A stretch of 64,000 nucleotides of DNA from an uncultured Paracoccaceae bacterium (lineage in GTDB: Bacteria; Pseudomonadota; Alphaproteobacteria; Rhodobacterales; Rhodobacteraceae). Where the stretch lies: positions 1,550,001-1,614,000 of the forward strand of contig CANLQO010000001.1 in assembly GCA_947493335.1 (NCBI GenBank). The letters are read 5' to 3'. Within the stretch, counting starts at the first letter, position 1. Each line of letters begins with the position of its first letter. Made by a program: the position numbers and the translations under genes. Below, piece after piece: positions 1 to 7,720 of the stretch. The notes beneath the pieces were generated by a model. That model was given only the letters and a program-made list of their open reading frames with translations, was not told the DNA's origin and did no database searches.

Positions 1-357
1 ATGGGCGCTCAGCCCTTCCCACAGACGATTGGTCAGCGACTGCGCCCGCGACCCAGAGGCCGCACCAGAGGCACCGGCCCCCTTGTGCATCGCACTCACC
101 GTCTCATCCACCGCACCCAGAATTTCGGACACCCGAATGTCGGACGCGGGCTTGGCCAACCGGTACCCGCCCCCCGGGCCGCGCACCGATTCCACCAGTT
201 CCGCCCGGCGCAGTTTGACAAAAAGCTGCTCCAGATAAGGCAAAGAGACGTCCTGCCGCTTGGAGATTTCCGTCAGGTTCACAAGGCTCCCAGCGGGCTG
301 CAACGCCAAATCCGCAAGTGCCACCATGGCATAACGGCCTTTCGTGCTCAGTTTCAT
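1..357 (-). CDS. iscR: Rrf2-family iron-sulfur cluster regulator IscR (3' end cut by window edge)
   Basis: Only the first 119 residues are in the window; the gene runs off the left edge. The protein opens MKLSTKGRYAMVALADLAL and has the Rrf2 winged helix with the signature RGPGGGYRLAK at about residues 59-69, followed by the VSEILGAVDET wing, all typical of IscR. In E. coli IscR three cysteines follow this point and hold a [2Fe-2S] cluster; here that stretch (about residues 88-107) is Gly/Ala/Ser-rich with no Cys, as known for Rhodobacterales IscR, which senses iron with a different ligand set. It is divergent from the hydrolase at 514, with an Irr-type box in the gap. In relatives iscR heads the suf operon, which would lie off the left edge. 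Confidence 0.88.
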   Translation of the reverse strand, partial: MKLSTKGRYAMVALADLALQPAGSLVNLTEISKRQDVSLPYLEQLFVKLRRAELVESVRGPGGGYRLAKPASDIRVSEILGAVDETVSAMHKGAGASGAASGSRAQSLTNRLWEGLSAH

Positions 358-398
358 TGCCGCTATCCCCCTATTCTCATTGACGATTGGGCCGTCGC

Positions 399-414
399 TG
401 ATTAGGTCAAATCA
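399..414. promoter_or_regulatory. Inverted repeat TGATT-N6-AATCA in the iscR promoter region
   Basis: A 5-bp perfect inverted repeat with a 6-base spacer lies about 40 bases upstream of the iscR start. With one more base on the left it reads CTGATT...AATCAA, loosely like the iron boxes seen upstream of the iron-binding protein at 34235. It is a candidate IscR autoregulatory site, but the spacing differs by one base from those sites, so the assignment is weak. Confidence 0.25.
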
Positions 415-440
415 ACCCGCGCGCGGCCTCGCCCGCGCTC

Positions 441-456
441 TTTAGAACCTTTCTAA
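441..456. promoter_or_regulatory. Irr / ICE box between iscR and the divergent hydrolase gene
   Basis: The sequence TTTAGAA-CCT-TTCTAA is a perfect 6-bp inverted repeat around three bases. It matches the iron control element consensus TTTAGAA-N3-TTCTAA(A) bound by the haem-sensing regulator Irr in Rhizobiales and Rhodobacterales. It lies 84 bases upstream of iscR and 58 bases upstream of the hydrolase, so it can act on either or both. Iron control of the isc/suf locus by Irr together with IscR is established in Rhodobacter; its action here is inferred from the site alone. Confidence 0.75.
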
Positions 457-513
457 GGTGCCTGAGCGTTTTCGTCAAGAATTCCACAGCACCGCAACCA
501 AAGACGGATCGCA

Positions 514-1167
514 ATGCCCGAAGTCATCTTCCCCGGACCCGAAGGTCGCCTTGAAGGGCGCTACCACCCGCAAAAAGACCGTGATGCACCCATTGCCATC
601 GTGCTGCACCCACACCCGCAGTTTGGCGGGACCATGAACAACCGCGTGGTCTATAACCTGCATTACGCGTTCCTGAACATGGGCTTCACTGTGCTGCGCT
701 TCAACTTCCGCGGCGTGGGCCGGTCACAGGGCGAATATGACCAGGGCGTGGGCGAGCTGTCGGATGCCGCATCAGCGCTCGATTACCTGCAGTCGATGAA
801 CAACAACGCCAAACATTGCTGGGTCGCGGGCTTCAGCTTTGGCGCCTGGATCGGCATGCAGCTTCTGATGCGCCGGCCCGAGATCACCGGCTTCATCTCT
901 GTCAGCCCACCGGCCAACATGTACGACTTTTCGTTTCTGGCCCCCTGCCCGTCTTCGGGTCTGATTATCAACGGCTCCACCGATCGCGTAGCCCCGCCTG
1001 CCGATACCGTCAGCCTCGTGAACAAGCTGCACGAACAAAAGGGCATCACCATCACGCATACCGAGATGGAAGGTGCTGGCCACTTCTTCGAAGACCCGCA
1101 CATGGACCCGATGATCGACCACGTCAAAACCTACGTGCGTCGCCGCTTGACCGAAAACACCCGTTAA
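514..1167 (+). CDS. Alpha/beta hydrolase, suf-locus associated
   Basis: A 217-residue cytoplasmic alpha/beta hydrolase. The nucleophile elbow GFSFGA places the catalytic Ser at residue 108, the acid is probably Asp157 in GSTDRVAPP, and the base His190 in GAGHFF. An oxyanion-type HPHPQFGGTMNN loop lies near residues 32-43. This small family (often called a serine aminopeptidase S33-like or dienelactone-hydrolase-like protein) regularly sits beside iscR and the cysteine desulfurase gene in Rhodobacteraceae. Substrate and any link to Fe-S assembly are unknown. It is followed at once by the 72-residue gene at 1179, probably in one transcript. The divergent promoter region carries the Irr-type box. 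Confidence 0.8.
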   Translation: MPEVIFPGPEGRLEGRYHPQKDRDAPIAIVLHPHPQFGGTMNNRVVYNLHYAFLNMGFTVLRFNFRGVGRSQGEYDQGVGELSDAASALDYLQSMNNNAKHCWVAGFSFGAWIGMQLLMRRPEITGFISVSPPANMYDFSFLAPCPSSGLIINGSTDRVAPPADTVSLVNKLHEQKGITITHTEMEGAGHFFEDPHMDPMIDHVKTYVRRRLTENTR

Positions 1168-1178
1168 GGCCGCACCTT

Positions 1179-1397
1179 ATGTCCTATGTCGATGACACCG
1201 CCCTGGAACTCGCCCAAAAGGCCTTTGCCGAAGCCAAGGCCAGCGGCGAAGCCAAGATCGTCGAGGACATCGGCGAGCTTCTCGGCGCCTCGTCGCAGTC
1301 CTTGCAGGAAAGCTATCTGACTTTCGTGCGGGTGCTGCGCGCGGAAGAACGGGCGCGCAAGATGCTGGCGGAATCGGCGGCCAAGCGCGGCGATTGA
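1179..1397 (+). CDS. Small conserved helical protein, unknown function
   Basis: A 72-residue protein starting MSYVDDTALELAQKAFAEAK. It is charged, has no Cys and no membrane segment, and looks fully alpha-helical, ending in a basic helix (RAEERARKMLAESAAKRGD). The ATG follows the hydrolase stop by 11 bases, and its TGA stop is 1 base before the GTG of the methyltransferase, so the three are probably co-transcribed. I do not recognise a named family. Confidence 0.6.
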   Translation: MSYVDDTALELAQKAFAEAKASGEAKIVEDIGELLGASSQSLQESYLTFVRVLRAEERARKMLAESAAKRGD

Positions 1398-1398
1398 T

Positions 1399-2214
1399 GT
1401 GACCGGCAAGCCCGCAGGCCCCTCTGACCTGACACGCAAAGTCTGGTCAGACCTGCGCGTGATGCTGGACAATCCCCCCTCTCAATCCGAACTGACAAAA
1501 ACGTTGCGCCACCTTGCCAAATGGCGTGCGGGGCTGCTGGCCAACACCCACCTTGACCGCGCCGGGTCCACCATCACCACTGGCCCGTTTTCCGGCATGA
1601 TCTATGACCTTGGCGCGACGGAAGGCGGCGCTCTGCCCCGGCTTCTCGGGATATACGAGGCCGCCCTTCACCCTGTGATCGACGATATCATCGCCATGAC
1701 GCCACCGCGGATCATCGATATTGGCTGTGCCGAGGGCTATTATGCTGTGGGCCTCGCCCGTGCTTTGCCCGATACCACTATCCACGCCCACGATACCGAT
1801 CCCCGGGCACAAACACGCTGCGCTGAACTGGCCGCGCGCAACGGCGTCGCGGATCGGGTGCAGGTTGGCAGCGCGCTGGATCATGCCGCACTTGATGCGC
1901 TGATCGCGCCCGGCAGTGTCATCATCTGCGACATCGAAGGGGCCGAAGACGGGCTTCTTGACCCCTCAGCCGTCCCGGCCCTGAAAGAGGCCCATATTCT
2001 GGTAGAGGTGCATGACTGTTTTCACCCCGGCCTTTCGGCCCGACTGGCCGACCGTTTCCGCGCAAGCCACGCTGTCACCCGGCTTGACCGCCACATCGCA
2101 CAGACCGCCCTGCCCGCGTGGATGGATGGCCTCTCGGACCTTGACCGGGTGCTGGCCCTTTGGGAATGGCGCGCAGGCGACACACCGTGGCTTTGGTTGA
2201 CGCCGCACAGCTGA
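1399..2214 (+). CDS. Class I SAM-dependent methyltransferase
   Basis: A 271-residue protein with a GTG start one base after the previous stop, so translation is likely coupled. The SAM-binding motif I is IIDIGCAEG (residues 105-113), followed by an acidic strand end in HAHDTDP and a motif-IV-like strand VIICDIEGAEDGLL. The N-terminal 100 residues are helical and probably bind substrate. The final part (DLDRVLALWEWRAGDTPWLWLTP) recalls FkbM-like or small-molecule methyltransferases, but the substrate cannot be told from sequence. Confidence 0.7.
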   Translation: MTGKPAGPSDLTRKVWSDLRVMLDNPPSQSELTKTLRHLAKWRAGLLANTHLDRAGSTITTGPFSGMIYDLGATEGGALPRLLGIYEAALHPVIDDIIAMTPPRIIDIGCAEGYYAVGLARALPDTTIHAHDTDPRAQTRCAELAARNGVADRVQVGSALDHAALDALIAPGSVIICDIEGAEDGLLDPSAVPALKEAHILVEVHDCFHPGLSARLADRFRASHAVTRLDRHIAQTALPAWMDGLSDLDRVLALWEWRAGDTPWLWLTPHS

Positions 2215-2271
2215 CACCGCGCCATGGGCCTGCTTGTCTCATACGCAGCAAGGCACTAAACGCATCAGCAG

Positions 2272-2754
2272 ATGAACACGACACCGGGGGCCAGTGTGAC
2301 CACGCCAAGACAGGCCGATTTCTTTCTCGTGCCGCTGCTCGACGGGCAGTTCGGCTTGGGGCAAGTGGTAACGACCGATGGCACCCCAGAGAACACCTGC
2401 CTGTGCCTTTTGTCAGACCGCAAGATTGACCGTGACGCACCGCAAAAACCCATTGCCACGCCCGAGATGATCTCATTGCTGCTGGTGGAAACCGCGCATT
2501 TCAAAAACACCACCTGGCCGATCATCGGCTTTGAAACGCTCCCCGACGTCGGTGCCATCTTCAATTGGCGCAAAGCGAAAGAGGACGGCTTTGCCACGCT
2601 CACCCCACATGATCCAGCGGTGGTTGAGGCCTTCGTGAACGCCTGCTTCGGGCTTTTCCCGTGGAACGGCTTTGCGGGCGAAGACTTCTTTGACGCCTTC
2701 CTGATCAACCCGGATCGCCGTCCGCTTCTGGCGCGGATCGACAATGACATCTGA
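2272..2754 (+). CDS. Hypothetical protein, weakly Imm26-like
   Basis: A 160-residue soluble protein. The N-terminal stretch FFLVPLLDGQFGLGQVV resembles the opening beta-strands of the immunity-protein-26 fold, in which a strand-turn-strand with a conserved Gly-Gly spacing starts the domain. No toxin gene is adjacent, so an immunity role is not supported by context. It overlaps the downstream HD gene by 11 bases, suggesting co-translation. Function unknown. Confidence 0.5.
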   Translation: MNTTPGASVTTPRQADFFLVPLLDGQFGLGQVVTTDGTPENTCLCLLSDRKIDRDAPQKPIATPEMISLLLVETAHFKNTTWPIIGFETLPDVGAIFNWRKAKEDGFATLTPHDPAVVEAFVNACFGLFPWNGFAGEDFFDAFLINPDRRPLLARIDNDI

Positions 2755-3904
2755 CCGCATCGCCGCCCAAATCACCTTTCTGACGGCCGCCGACGCGCTC
2801 AAGGGCGTGACCCGCGCCAACGTCCTGATGGACGGCAGCCGACATGAGAACACGGCCGAACACAGCTGGCACCTCGCCCTCTGGGCGATGGTCATGGCCG
2901 ATCAGGCCCCCGGCGTGGACCTGCACGCTGCCATTTCGATGGCGCTCCTACATGATCTGGTTGAGGTTGATGCAGGCGACCACCCGATCCACCTGCCACA
3001 AGACGCATCGGCCATCGCCACCAAGGAAAAGGCCGCCGCCGACAGGCTTTACGGCCTGTTACCCTCTGACCAGGGCCAGGCATTCCGCGCCATCTGGGAA
3101 GACTTCGAGACCGGCACATCCGCCACTGCCCAATGCATCCGCCGTCTCGATATGACGCAACCACTCTTTCAGGCGCTCAACAATGTGGCCCAGACCCAAG
3201 TTGACCACGACGTCCTGCGGGCCATTCTGACGACGGGACGCTCCACCGCCCTCGCGGACACATGGCCGCCAATCTATGCGCACGCCATGGGCCTCTTGGA
3301 CAAAACGCCCGCGCCCTTGCCCGCCCCTCTGGATGACCGCATCCGGTTTCTGGCCGAGGCGGACCGGCTGAAATCAACCCTGCGCGCCACCCGGCTTTGC
3401 GACAATTCGCGGCCCGAAAACTCGGGCGAACATAGCTGGCACATCGCGCTTTATGCGCTGACGCTGGCTGAACATGCAGCCCACCCGATCCAGATCGACC
3501 GCGTTGTACAGATGCTCTTGATCCACGATCTGGTGGAAATTGATGCAGGCGACGTCCCAATCCATTCCGCCGCCGCCCGTGATGAGGCGACACAGGCCCG
3601 CATCGAACAAGCCGCCGCCGACCGCATCTTTGGTTTATTGCCCGCCGATCAGGCCTCCAGTTTCCGCGCGCTTTGGGACGAGTTTGAGGCCGCACAAAGC
3701 CCCGATGCGACCTTTGCCAAATCCATCGACCGGGTGCAGCCACTGATCAGCAATCTGGAAACCGGCGGCACATCTTGGCGCGACTACAATGTCACCCGAG
3801 CGCAGGTCGAAACCCGCGTGGGCGTCAAGGTCCAGCGCGGTGCGCCCGCCGTCTGGGCCGCCGTCGCCCCCCGCATTGACGCCTGGTTTGCCGCCTATAC
3901 CTGA
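2744..3904 (+). CDS. Tandem HD-domain phosphohydrolase (two YfbR/HDDC2-like domains fused)
   Basis: A 386-residue protein made of two copies of an HD_3 domain, each about 190 residues, the usual length of the whole single-domain family (5'-deoxynucleotidases such as YfbR). Copy 1 carries ENTAEHSWH (His40), LLHDLVEVDAGD (His70, Asp71) and a later Asp136 in RRLDMTQPL. Copy 2 carries ENSGEHSWH (His230), LIHDLVEIDAGD (His261, Asp262) and Asp329 in SIDRVQPL. Both therefore keep a complete metal-binding set. A dephosphorylating role on nucleoside monophosphates is inferred from the family. Confidence 0.8.
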   Translation: MTSDRIAAQITFLTAADALKGVTRANVLMDGSRHENTAEHSWHLALWAMVMADQAPGVDLHAAISMALLHDLVEVDAGDHPIHLPQDASAIATKEKAAADRLYGLLPSDQGQAFRAIWEDFETGTSATAQCIRRLDMTQPLFQALNNVAQTQVDHDVLRAILTTGRSTALADTWPPIYAHAMGLLDKTPAPLPAPLDDRIRFLAEADRLKSTLRATRLCDNSRPENSGEHSWHIALYALTLAEHAAHPIQIDRVVQMLLIHDLVEIDAGDVPIHSAAARDEATQARIEQAAADRIFGLLPADQASSFRALWDEFEAAQSPDATFAKSIDRVQPLISNLETGGTSWRDYNVTRAQVETRVGVKVQRGAPAVWAAVAPRIDAWFAAYT

Positions 3905-3958
3905 CCGCGCGGGGCGGCACGTGTTGACATCCTGCGCGCGGCGCGCACAAGAGCGTCC

Positions 3959-4801
3959 ATGACCCGCTTTCGCGCACTTGCCAACCAACATGCCCGCCTA
4001 TCGGCGCTCTGTGTGCTCGCCCTTTTTGCGGGTATCTTCGCTTTGCCCGTGCTGATCTATGGCCCCGTTGACCTGAGCAACGCGCGCGGCATGATCGATC
4101 TACCGCTGCTGCTGACGAACCTGCCTGTGCAAGCGCTGACCTGTCTGGTGGTATTGGGGGCCGTGGCGCTTTTGGGGTGGTGGCGCGTGACGGGGCTGAC
4201 CTCTGCCATCGACCGCCGGGGGCTGCGCATGGCGATCTATATCACCGCGATTCCCCTGACGTTCTTTGTAATCGTCGCGATCTTGCTGCTGACGGGCGGT
4301 GAACTCAACCGCGCCATCCTGATCCTGTCGGTGATCGTGGTCTTCAACCTGCTCGTCGGACTGTTTGAAGAGACCCTCTTTCGCGGTGTTGTCTTTCATG
4401 GGCTGCGCACGGCCCATAGCCTCTGGTTCGCGATCCTCGCCAGTTCCCTGCTCTTTGGGCTCTTTCATCTTGTCAATCTGGCCGTCGGACAGGACTGGCA
4501 CATCACCATCTTCCAGGTGGTCAACGCCTCGGCACTTGGCGTCTTCTTTTGCGGGATCATGCTGCAAACCAACAGCCTCTGGCCTGCGATTGTGCTGCAC
4601 GCGGTGTGGAACAGCTATGCTATGGCCGGACAAATGGCCGCGTCAGAGCTTCCATTGGCAGACCTTCAGCCCGGCACGCTTTCGATCACGCCGGCCAATT
4701 ATATCCTGCCCCTGCTGATCCTGCTGTCGGCGATCTGGATCATCACGCTCTGGCACCGCAGGCAACCCCCACCTGTGCCGCAATCCGCCGATTCCCACTA
4801 G
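3959..4801 (+). CDS. CPBP-family intramembrane glutamic protease (CAAX/Abi type)
   Basis: A 280-residue polytopic membrane protein with about seven or eight hydrophobic segments. The family motifs are in order: EETLFR (Glu137, Glu138, Arg142), LFGLFH with His170, and a later HAVWNSY, which together form the intramembrane active site of Rce1-like proteases. Bacterial members process membrane or secreted peptides, but the substrate is unknown. It stands alone between the HD gene and the helicase, both on the same strand. Confidence 0.85.
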   Translation: MTRFRALANQHARLSALCVLALFAGIFALPVLIYGPVDLSNARGMIDLPLLLTNLPVQALTCLVVLGAVALLGWWRVTGLTSAIDRRGLRMAIYITAIPLTFFVIVAILLLTGGELNRAILILSVIVVFNLLVGLFEETLFRGVVFHGLRTAHSLWFAILASSLLFGLFHLVNLAVGQDWHITIFQVVNASALGVFFCGIMLQTNSLWPAIVLHAVWNSYAMAGQMAASELPLADLQPGTLSITPANYILPLLILLSAIWIITLWHRRQPPPVPQSADSH

Positions 4802-4856
4802 ACAGCGTGCCGCAACAGGCATAGGCGACGCAGCTAACCCAATCGGACCTGACCCC

Positions 4857-6962
4857 ATGATCCCCACCCTCGCCGACGCCCTTGCCAAACAGGGCTATGA
4901 TACCCTGACCCCCGTGCAAGAGGCCGTGACCGACGCCGCCCTTGATGGCCGTGACCTGCTCGTCTCGGCGCAGACCGGATCGGGGAAAACCGTGGGCTTC
5001 GGGCTTGCGATTGGCCCCACGATCCTTGGCGAAGACGGCGCATTTGGCCCCGCTGGCACCCCGCTTGCTCTGGTCATTGCGCCGACGCGCGAACTGGCGA
5101 TGCAGGTCAAGCGCGAGCTTTCGTGGCTTTATGCCGGTGCTGGCGTCGTCATGGCCCAGACCGTGGGCGGCATGGACATGCGCGATGAACGCCGTGCGCT
5201 CGACCGTGGCGCGCATATCGTTGTCGCCACACCGGGCCGCCTCAAGGACCACATCCTGCGCGGCTCGCTTGATCTGTCCACCATCCGCGCCATTGTGCTG
5301 GATGAAGCCGATGAGATGCTTGATCTGGGCTTTCGCGAAGACCTCGAATTCATCCTTGGCGAAGCCCCCGCCGACCGCCGCACGCTGATGTTCTCGGCCA
5401 CCGTGCCACCGATGATCGTTAAGCTGGCGCAAAGCTACCAGACCAACGCCGAACGCATCATCACCGTCAGCAAGGAAAGCCAGCACGCCGACATCACCTA
5501 TCGCGCACTGCAAGTGGCCAACCACGACGTCGACAATGCCATCATCAACGTCCTGCGGTTCTACGATGCGCCCAACGCCATCGTTTTCGCCAATACCCGC
5601 GCCATGGTCACCCGCCTGACCACGCGCCTGTCGAACCGGGGCTTTGCATGTGTGGCGCTTTCGGGCGAGCTGTCCCAATCCGAACGCTCTCATGCTTTGC
5701 AGGCCATGCGCGATGGCCGCGCCCGTGTCTGTGTCGCGACCGATGTGGCGGCGCGTGGCATCGACCTGCCTAACCTTGAGCTGGTGATCCACGCCGAACT
5801 GCCCACCAACGCCGAAATCCTGCTGCACCGTTCGGGCCGCACGGGTCGTGCCGGGCGCAAGGGCATCTCTGCCATGATCGTGCCGCCCAAGATGAAGCGC
5901 CGCGCGCAGAACCTGCTCAAATGGGGCAAGCTTTCCGCCGAATGGGCCGTGCCGCCCACCGCTGACGAAATCCTTGCCGCTGACGAAGACCGGCTGATGA
6001 ATGACCCGGTCTGGTCCGAGGACTTCACCGATAGCGAGGCGGCCTTTGCCGCGCGCCTGCTCGACAAGCACGACGCCACCAAGATCGCCGCGGCCTACCT
6101 GCGGCTTTATCAAAACCGCCAATCCGCGCCCGAAGACCTGTCACCCTACGTCGACATGCCCGACCGCCACGAAAAGCCCAAGCGCGAGAAAGCCGCCTTT
6201 GGCCCCTCGCGCTGGTTCTCGGTTGATGTGGGCCGCGACGGCAAGGCAGAGGCGCGTTGGCTCCTGCCGATGATCTGCAAGGCCGGTGGCATCACCAAAA
6301 ACGAAATCGGCGCGATCCGCATCCAGCCCAATGAAACCTTTGTCGAGATCAGCGAACCTGTGGTCGCCGGATTCCTCAAATCCATCGGCAGCGAGATGCG
6401 GCTGGAAAATCAGGCCACCCTCACCGCACTGGATGGCCCGCCCCAGATCAGCGAACGCCGTGGCCCCCGGCCCGACAAGCGCGACTATCAAAAGCGCGAC
6501 GACCGTGGCCCACGCAAACCGCGCGAAGACCGCAAACCACGCGACACAGCGCCCCCGCCACCCTCGCGGCAAGACGATGTTGCGGCAATCGTGCCCGGTG
6601 CCGCCGATGATCCCAAGCCGCGCAAGCCGCGCGCGCCCAAGGGGGAAAAGCGTGACCACGCAGGCGCCGTGACCGCCAAGCGCGGCTTTGACAAACCCAA
6701 AGGCGACAAAAAGCCCTACAAGGGCAAAGGCGATGACCGCCCGCGCGGCGACGGCAATCCTTTCAAGGGGAAACCGGGTGGAAAGCCGGGCGGCAAACCC
6801 GGTGGCAAGCCGTTTTCCAAAGGCAAACCCGGCGACAAGCCGTCCGGCAAGCCCCGTGCCAATGCCGCCGACACCTCCAAACGGTTCACGCCACCCGGCG
6901 GCAAACCGGGCGGACGCAAGGGCGCTGGCAAGGGCCCAAACGCAACACCACGGCGCAAATAA
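4857..6962 (+). CDS. DEAD-box ATP-dependent RNA helicase with DbpA-type RNA-binding domain and basic Gly/Lys/Pro tail
   Basis: A 701-residue helicase. Core motifs are all present: Q-motif LTPVQ (17-21), Walker A AQTGSGKT (38-45), PTRELA, TPGR, DEAD (149-152), SAT, and the motif VI HRSGRTGRAGRKG. A DbpA-like RNA-recognition domain (RWFSVDVGRDGKAEARWLL onward) spans about residues 450-520. The last ~170 residues are disordered and rich in Arg, Lys, Pro and Gly with GGKPGGKPGGKP repeats. It should remodel RNA in ribosome assembly or mRNA decay, like DeaD/CsdA in other bacteria. Much longer than the basic ~400-residue family because of the tail. Confidence 0.92.
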   Translation: MIPTLADALAKQGYDTLTPVQEAVTDAALDGRDLLVSAQTGSGKTVGFGLAIGPTILGEDGAFGPAGTPLALVIAPTRELAMQVKRELSWLYAGAGVVMAQTVGGMDMRDERRALDRGAHIVVATPGRLKDHILRGSLDLSTIRAIVLDEADEMLDLGFREDLEFILGEAPADRRTLMFSATVPPMIVKLAQSYQTNAERIITVSKESQHADITYRALQVANHDVDNAIINVLRFYDAPNAIVFANTRAMVTRLTTRLSNRGFACVALSGELSQSERSHALQAMRDGRARVCVATDVAARGIDLPNLELVIHAELPTNAEILLHRSGRTGRAGRKGISAMIVPPKMKRRAQNLLKWGKLSAEWAVPPTADEILAADEDRLMNDPVWSEDFTDSEAAFAARLLDKHDATKIAAAYLRLYQNRQSAPEDLSPYVDMPDRHEKPKREKAAFGPSRWFSVDVGRDGKAEARWLLPMICKAGGITKNEIGAIRIQPNETFVEISEPVVAGFLKSIGSEMRLENQATLTALDGPPQISERRGPRPDKRDYQKRDDRGPRKPREDRKPRDTAPPPPSRQDDVAAIVPGAADDPKPRKPRAPKGEKRDHAGAVTAKRGFDKPKGDKKPYKGKGDDRPRGDGNPFKGKPGGKPGGKPGGKPFSKGKPGDKPSGKPRANAADTSKRFTPPGGKPGGRKGAGKGPNATPRRK

Positions 6963-7102
6963 ACGTAAAATCACCACCTTACCGCAAAATTTCCGCACAT
7001 TCCGGCCCAATGACCGGCAGAATCAGATGCGAGGGTTTCCCTATCGCCCGGCAAGAGGCGTGGGGATGACCCCCGTCAACAGGCAACCCAAGGACAAAGC
7101 CA

Positions 7103-7213
7103 ATGGCCACTGCACCGCAAGCCCCCAAACCCCAGCCGCCCGCGCCAAAACCGGCGCCGGTTGAGACCAGCGCGCCCAAGCCGCCGATCTTCAAGGACTT
7201 CGCCAGCATCTGA
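7103..7213 (+). CDS. Short Pro/Ala/Lys-rich protein, 36 residues
   Basis: An ATG with a good ribosome-binding site (AAGGA ending 9 bases upstream) opens 36 codons reading MATAPQAPKPQPPAPKPAP..., closing with KPPIFKDFASI and TGA. The sequence is a disordered Pro-Lys-Ala stretch followed by a short hydrophobic-aromatic tail. Codon use (many GCC, CCC, AAG) looks like its neighbours. It fills most of an otherwise empty 385-base gap between the helicase and the TfoX gene. Function unknown; the reading is supported by the ribosome-binding site and composition only. Confidence 0.5.
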   Translation: MATAPQAPKPQPPAPKPAPVETSAPKPPIFKDFASI

Positions 7214-7236
7214 CTTTGGATGCAACGCGCGCCTTC

Positions 7237-7257
7237 CCTGCGCAAACATTGCGCAGG
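7237..7257. other. Perfect 9-bp-stem hairpin
   Basis: CCTGCGCAA-ACA-TTGCGCAGG is a perfect 9-bp inverted repeat with a 3-base loop, 23 bases after the stop of the short gene at 7103 and 90 bases before the TfoX start. No run of T follows on either strand, so it may be a 3'-end stabiliser of the short gene's mRNA or an operator rather than a classic terminator. Confidence 0.55.
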
Positions 7258-7347
7258 CTGTCACCATAGGTCAGCATCCTGCCGATCAGGCGGGTGATGC
7301 ACTCTACCGTACTGGCCCTGTGCTGCGCCCCTTGCTAGGGTTCGCGC

Positions 7348-7677
7348 ATGACCGCGATTTCGACCATCCGCAACCTTGGCCCTGCCTTTGAAGCCGCCTT
7401 CAAAAAGGTCGGCATCACCAGTGCCGAGGAACTGCGCGCGCTGGGGGCCGATGCGGCCTATGCCCGGCTTTTGGCGGCAGGCAACAAACCCCATTTCATC
7501 GGCTACTACGTGCTGCACATGGGGCTTCAGGGCCGTCCGTGGAACGATTGCAAGGGCGAGGAAAAGAAGGCGCTGCGCAAAACCTTCGACGCGCTCAAGG
7601 CGCAATCCTTCGATCAGGACCGCTCAGAGCTTGAGGATTTCCTGAACCGGATCGGTGTCGTCGCCCCGCGCGACTGA
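7348..7677 (+). CDS. TfoX C-terminal domain protein
   Basis: A 109-residue protein matching the TfoX_C helix-hairpin-helix-like domain: it opens TAISTIRNLGPAFEAAFKKVGI and continues with TSAEELRALGADAAYARLL, the standard two-helix motif of this family. The TfoX N-terminal domain, needed for competence control in gamma-proteobacteria, is absent. Stand-alone TfoX_C proteins are common in alphaproteobacteria and of unknown role. It is convergent with the metalloprotease gene at 7721. Confidence 0.8.
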   Translation: MTAISTIRNLGPAFEAAFKKVGITSAEELRALGADAAYARLLAAGNKPHFIGYYVLHMGLQGRPWNDCKGEEKKALRKTFDALKAQSFDQDRSELEDFLNRIGVVAPRD

Positions 7678-7720
7678 ACACGCATTAACCGCTCTAAATC
7701 AACGACATAAGACCCAATCT

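Noticed and set aside
398-415. True Iron-Rhodo-box before iscR
   Set aside because: The CTGA and TCA half-sites are one base too far apart compared with the two sites at 34152; kept only as a low-confidence feature.
4743-6122. 459-codon minus-strand frame
   Set aside because: Antisense to the DEAD-box helicase; no domain pattern.
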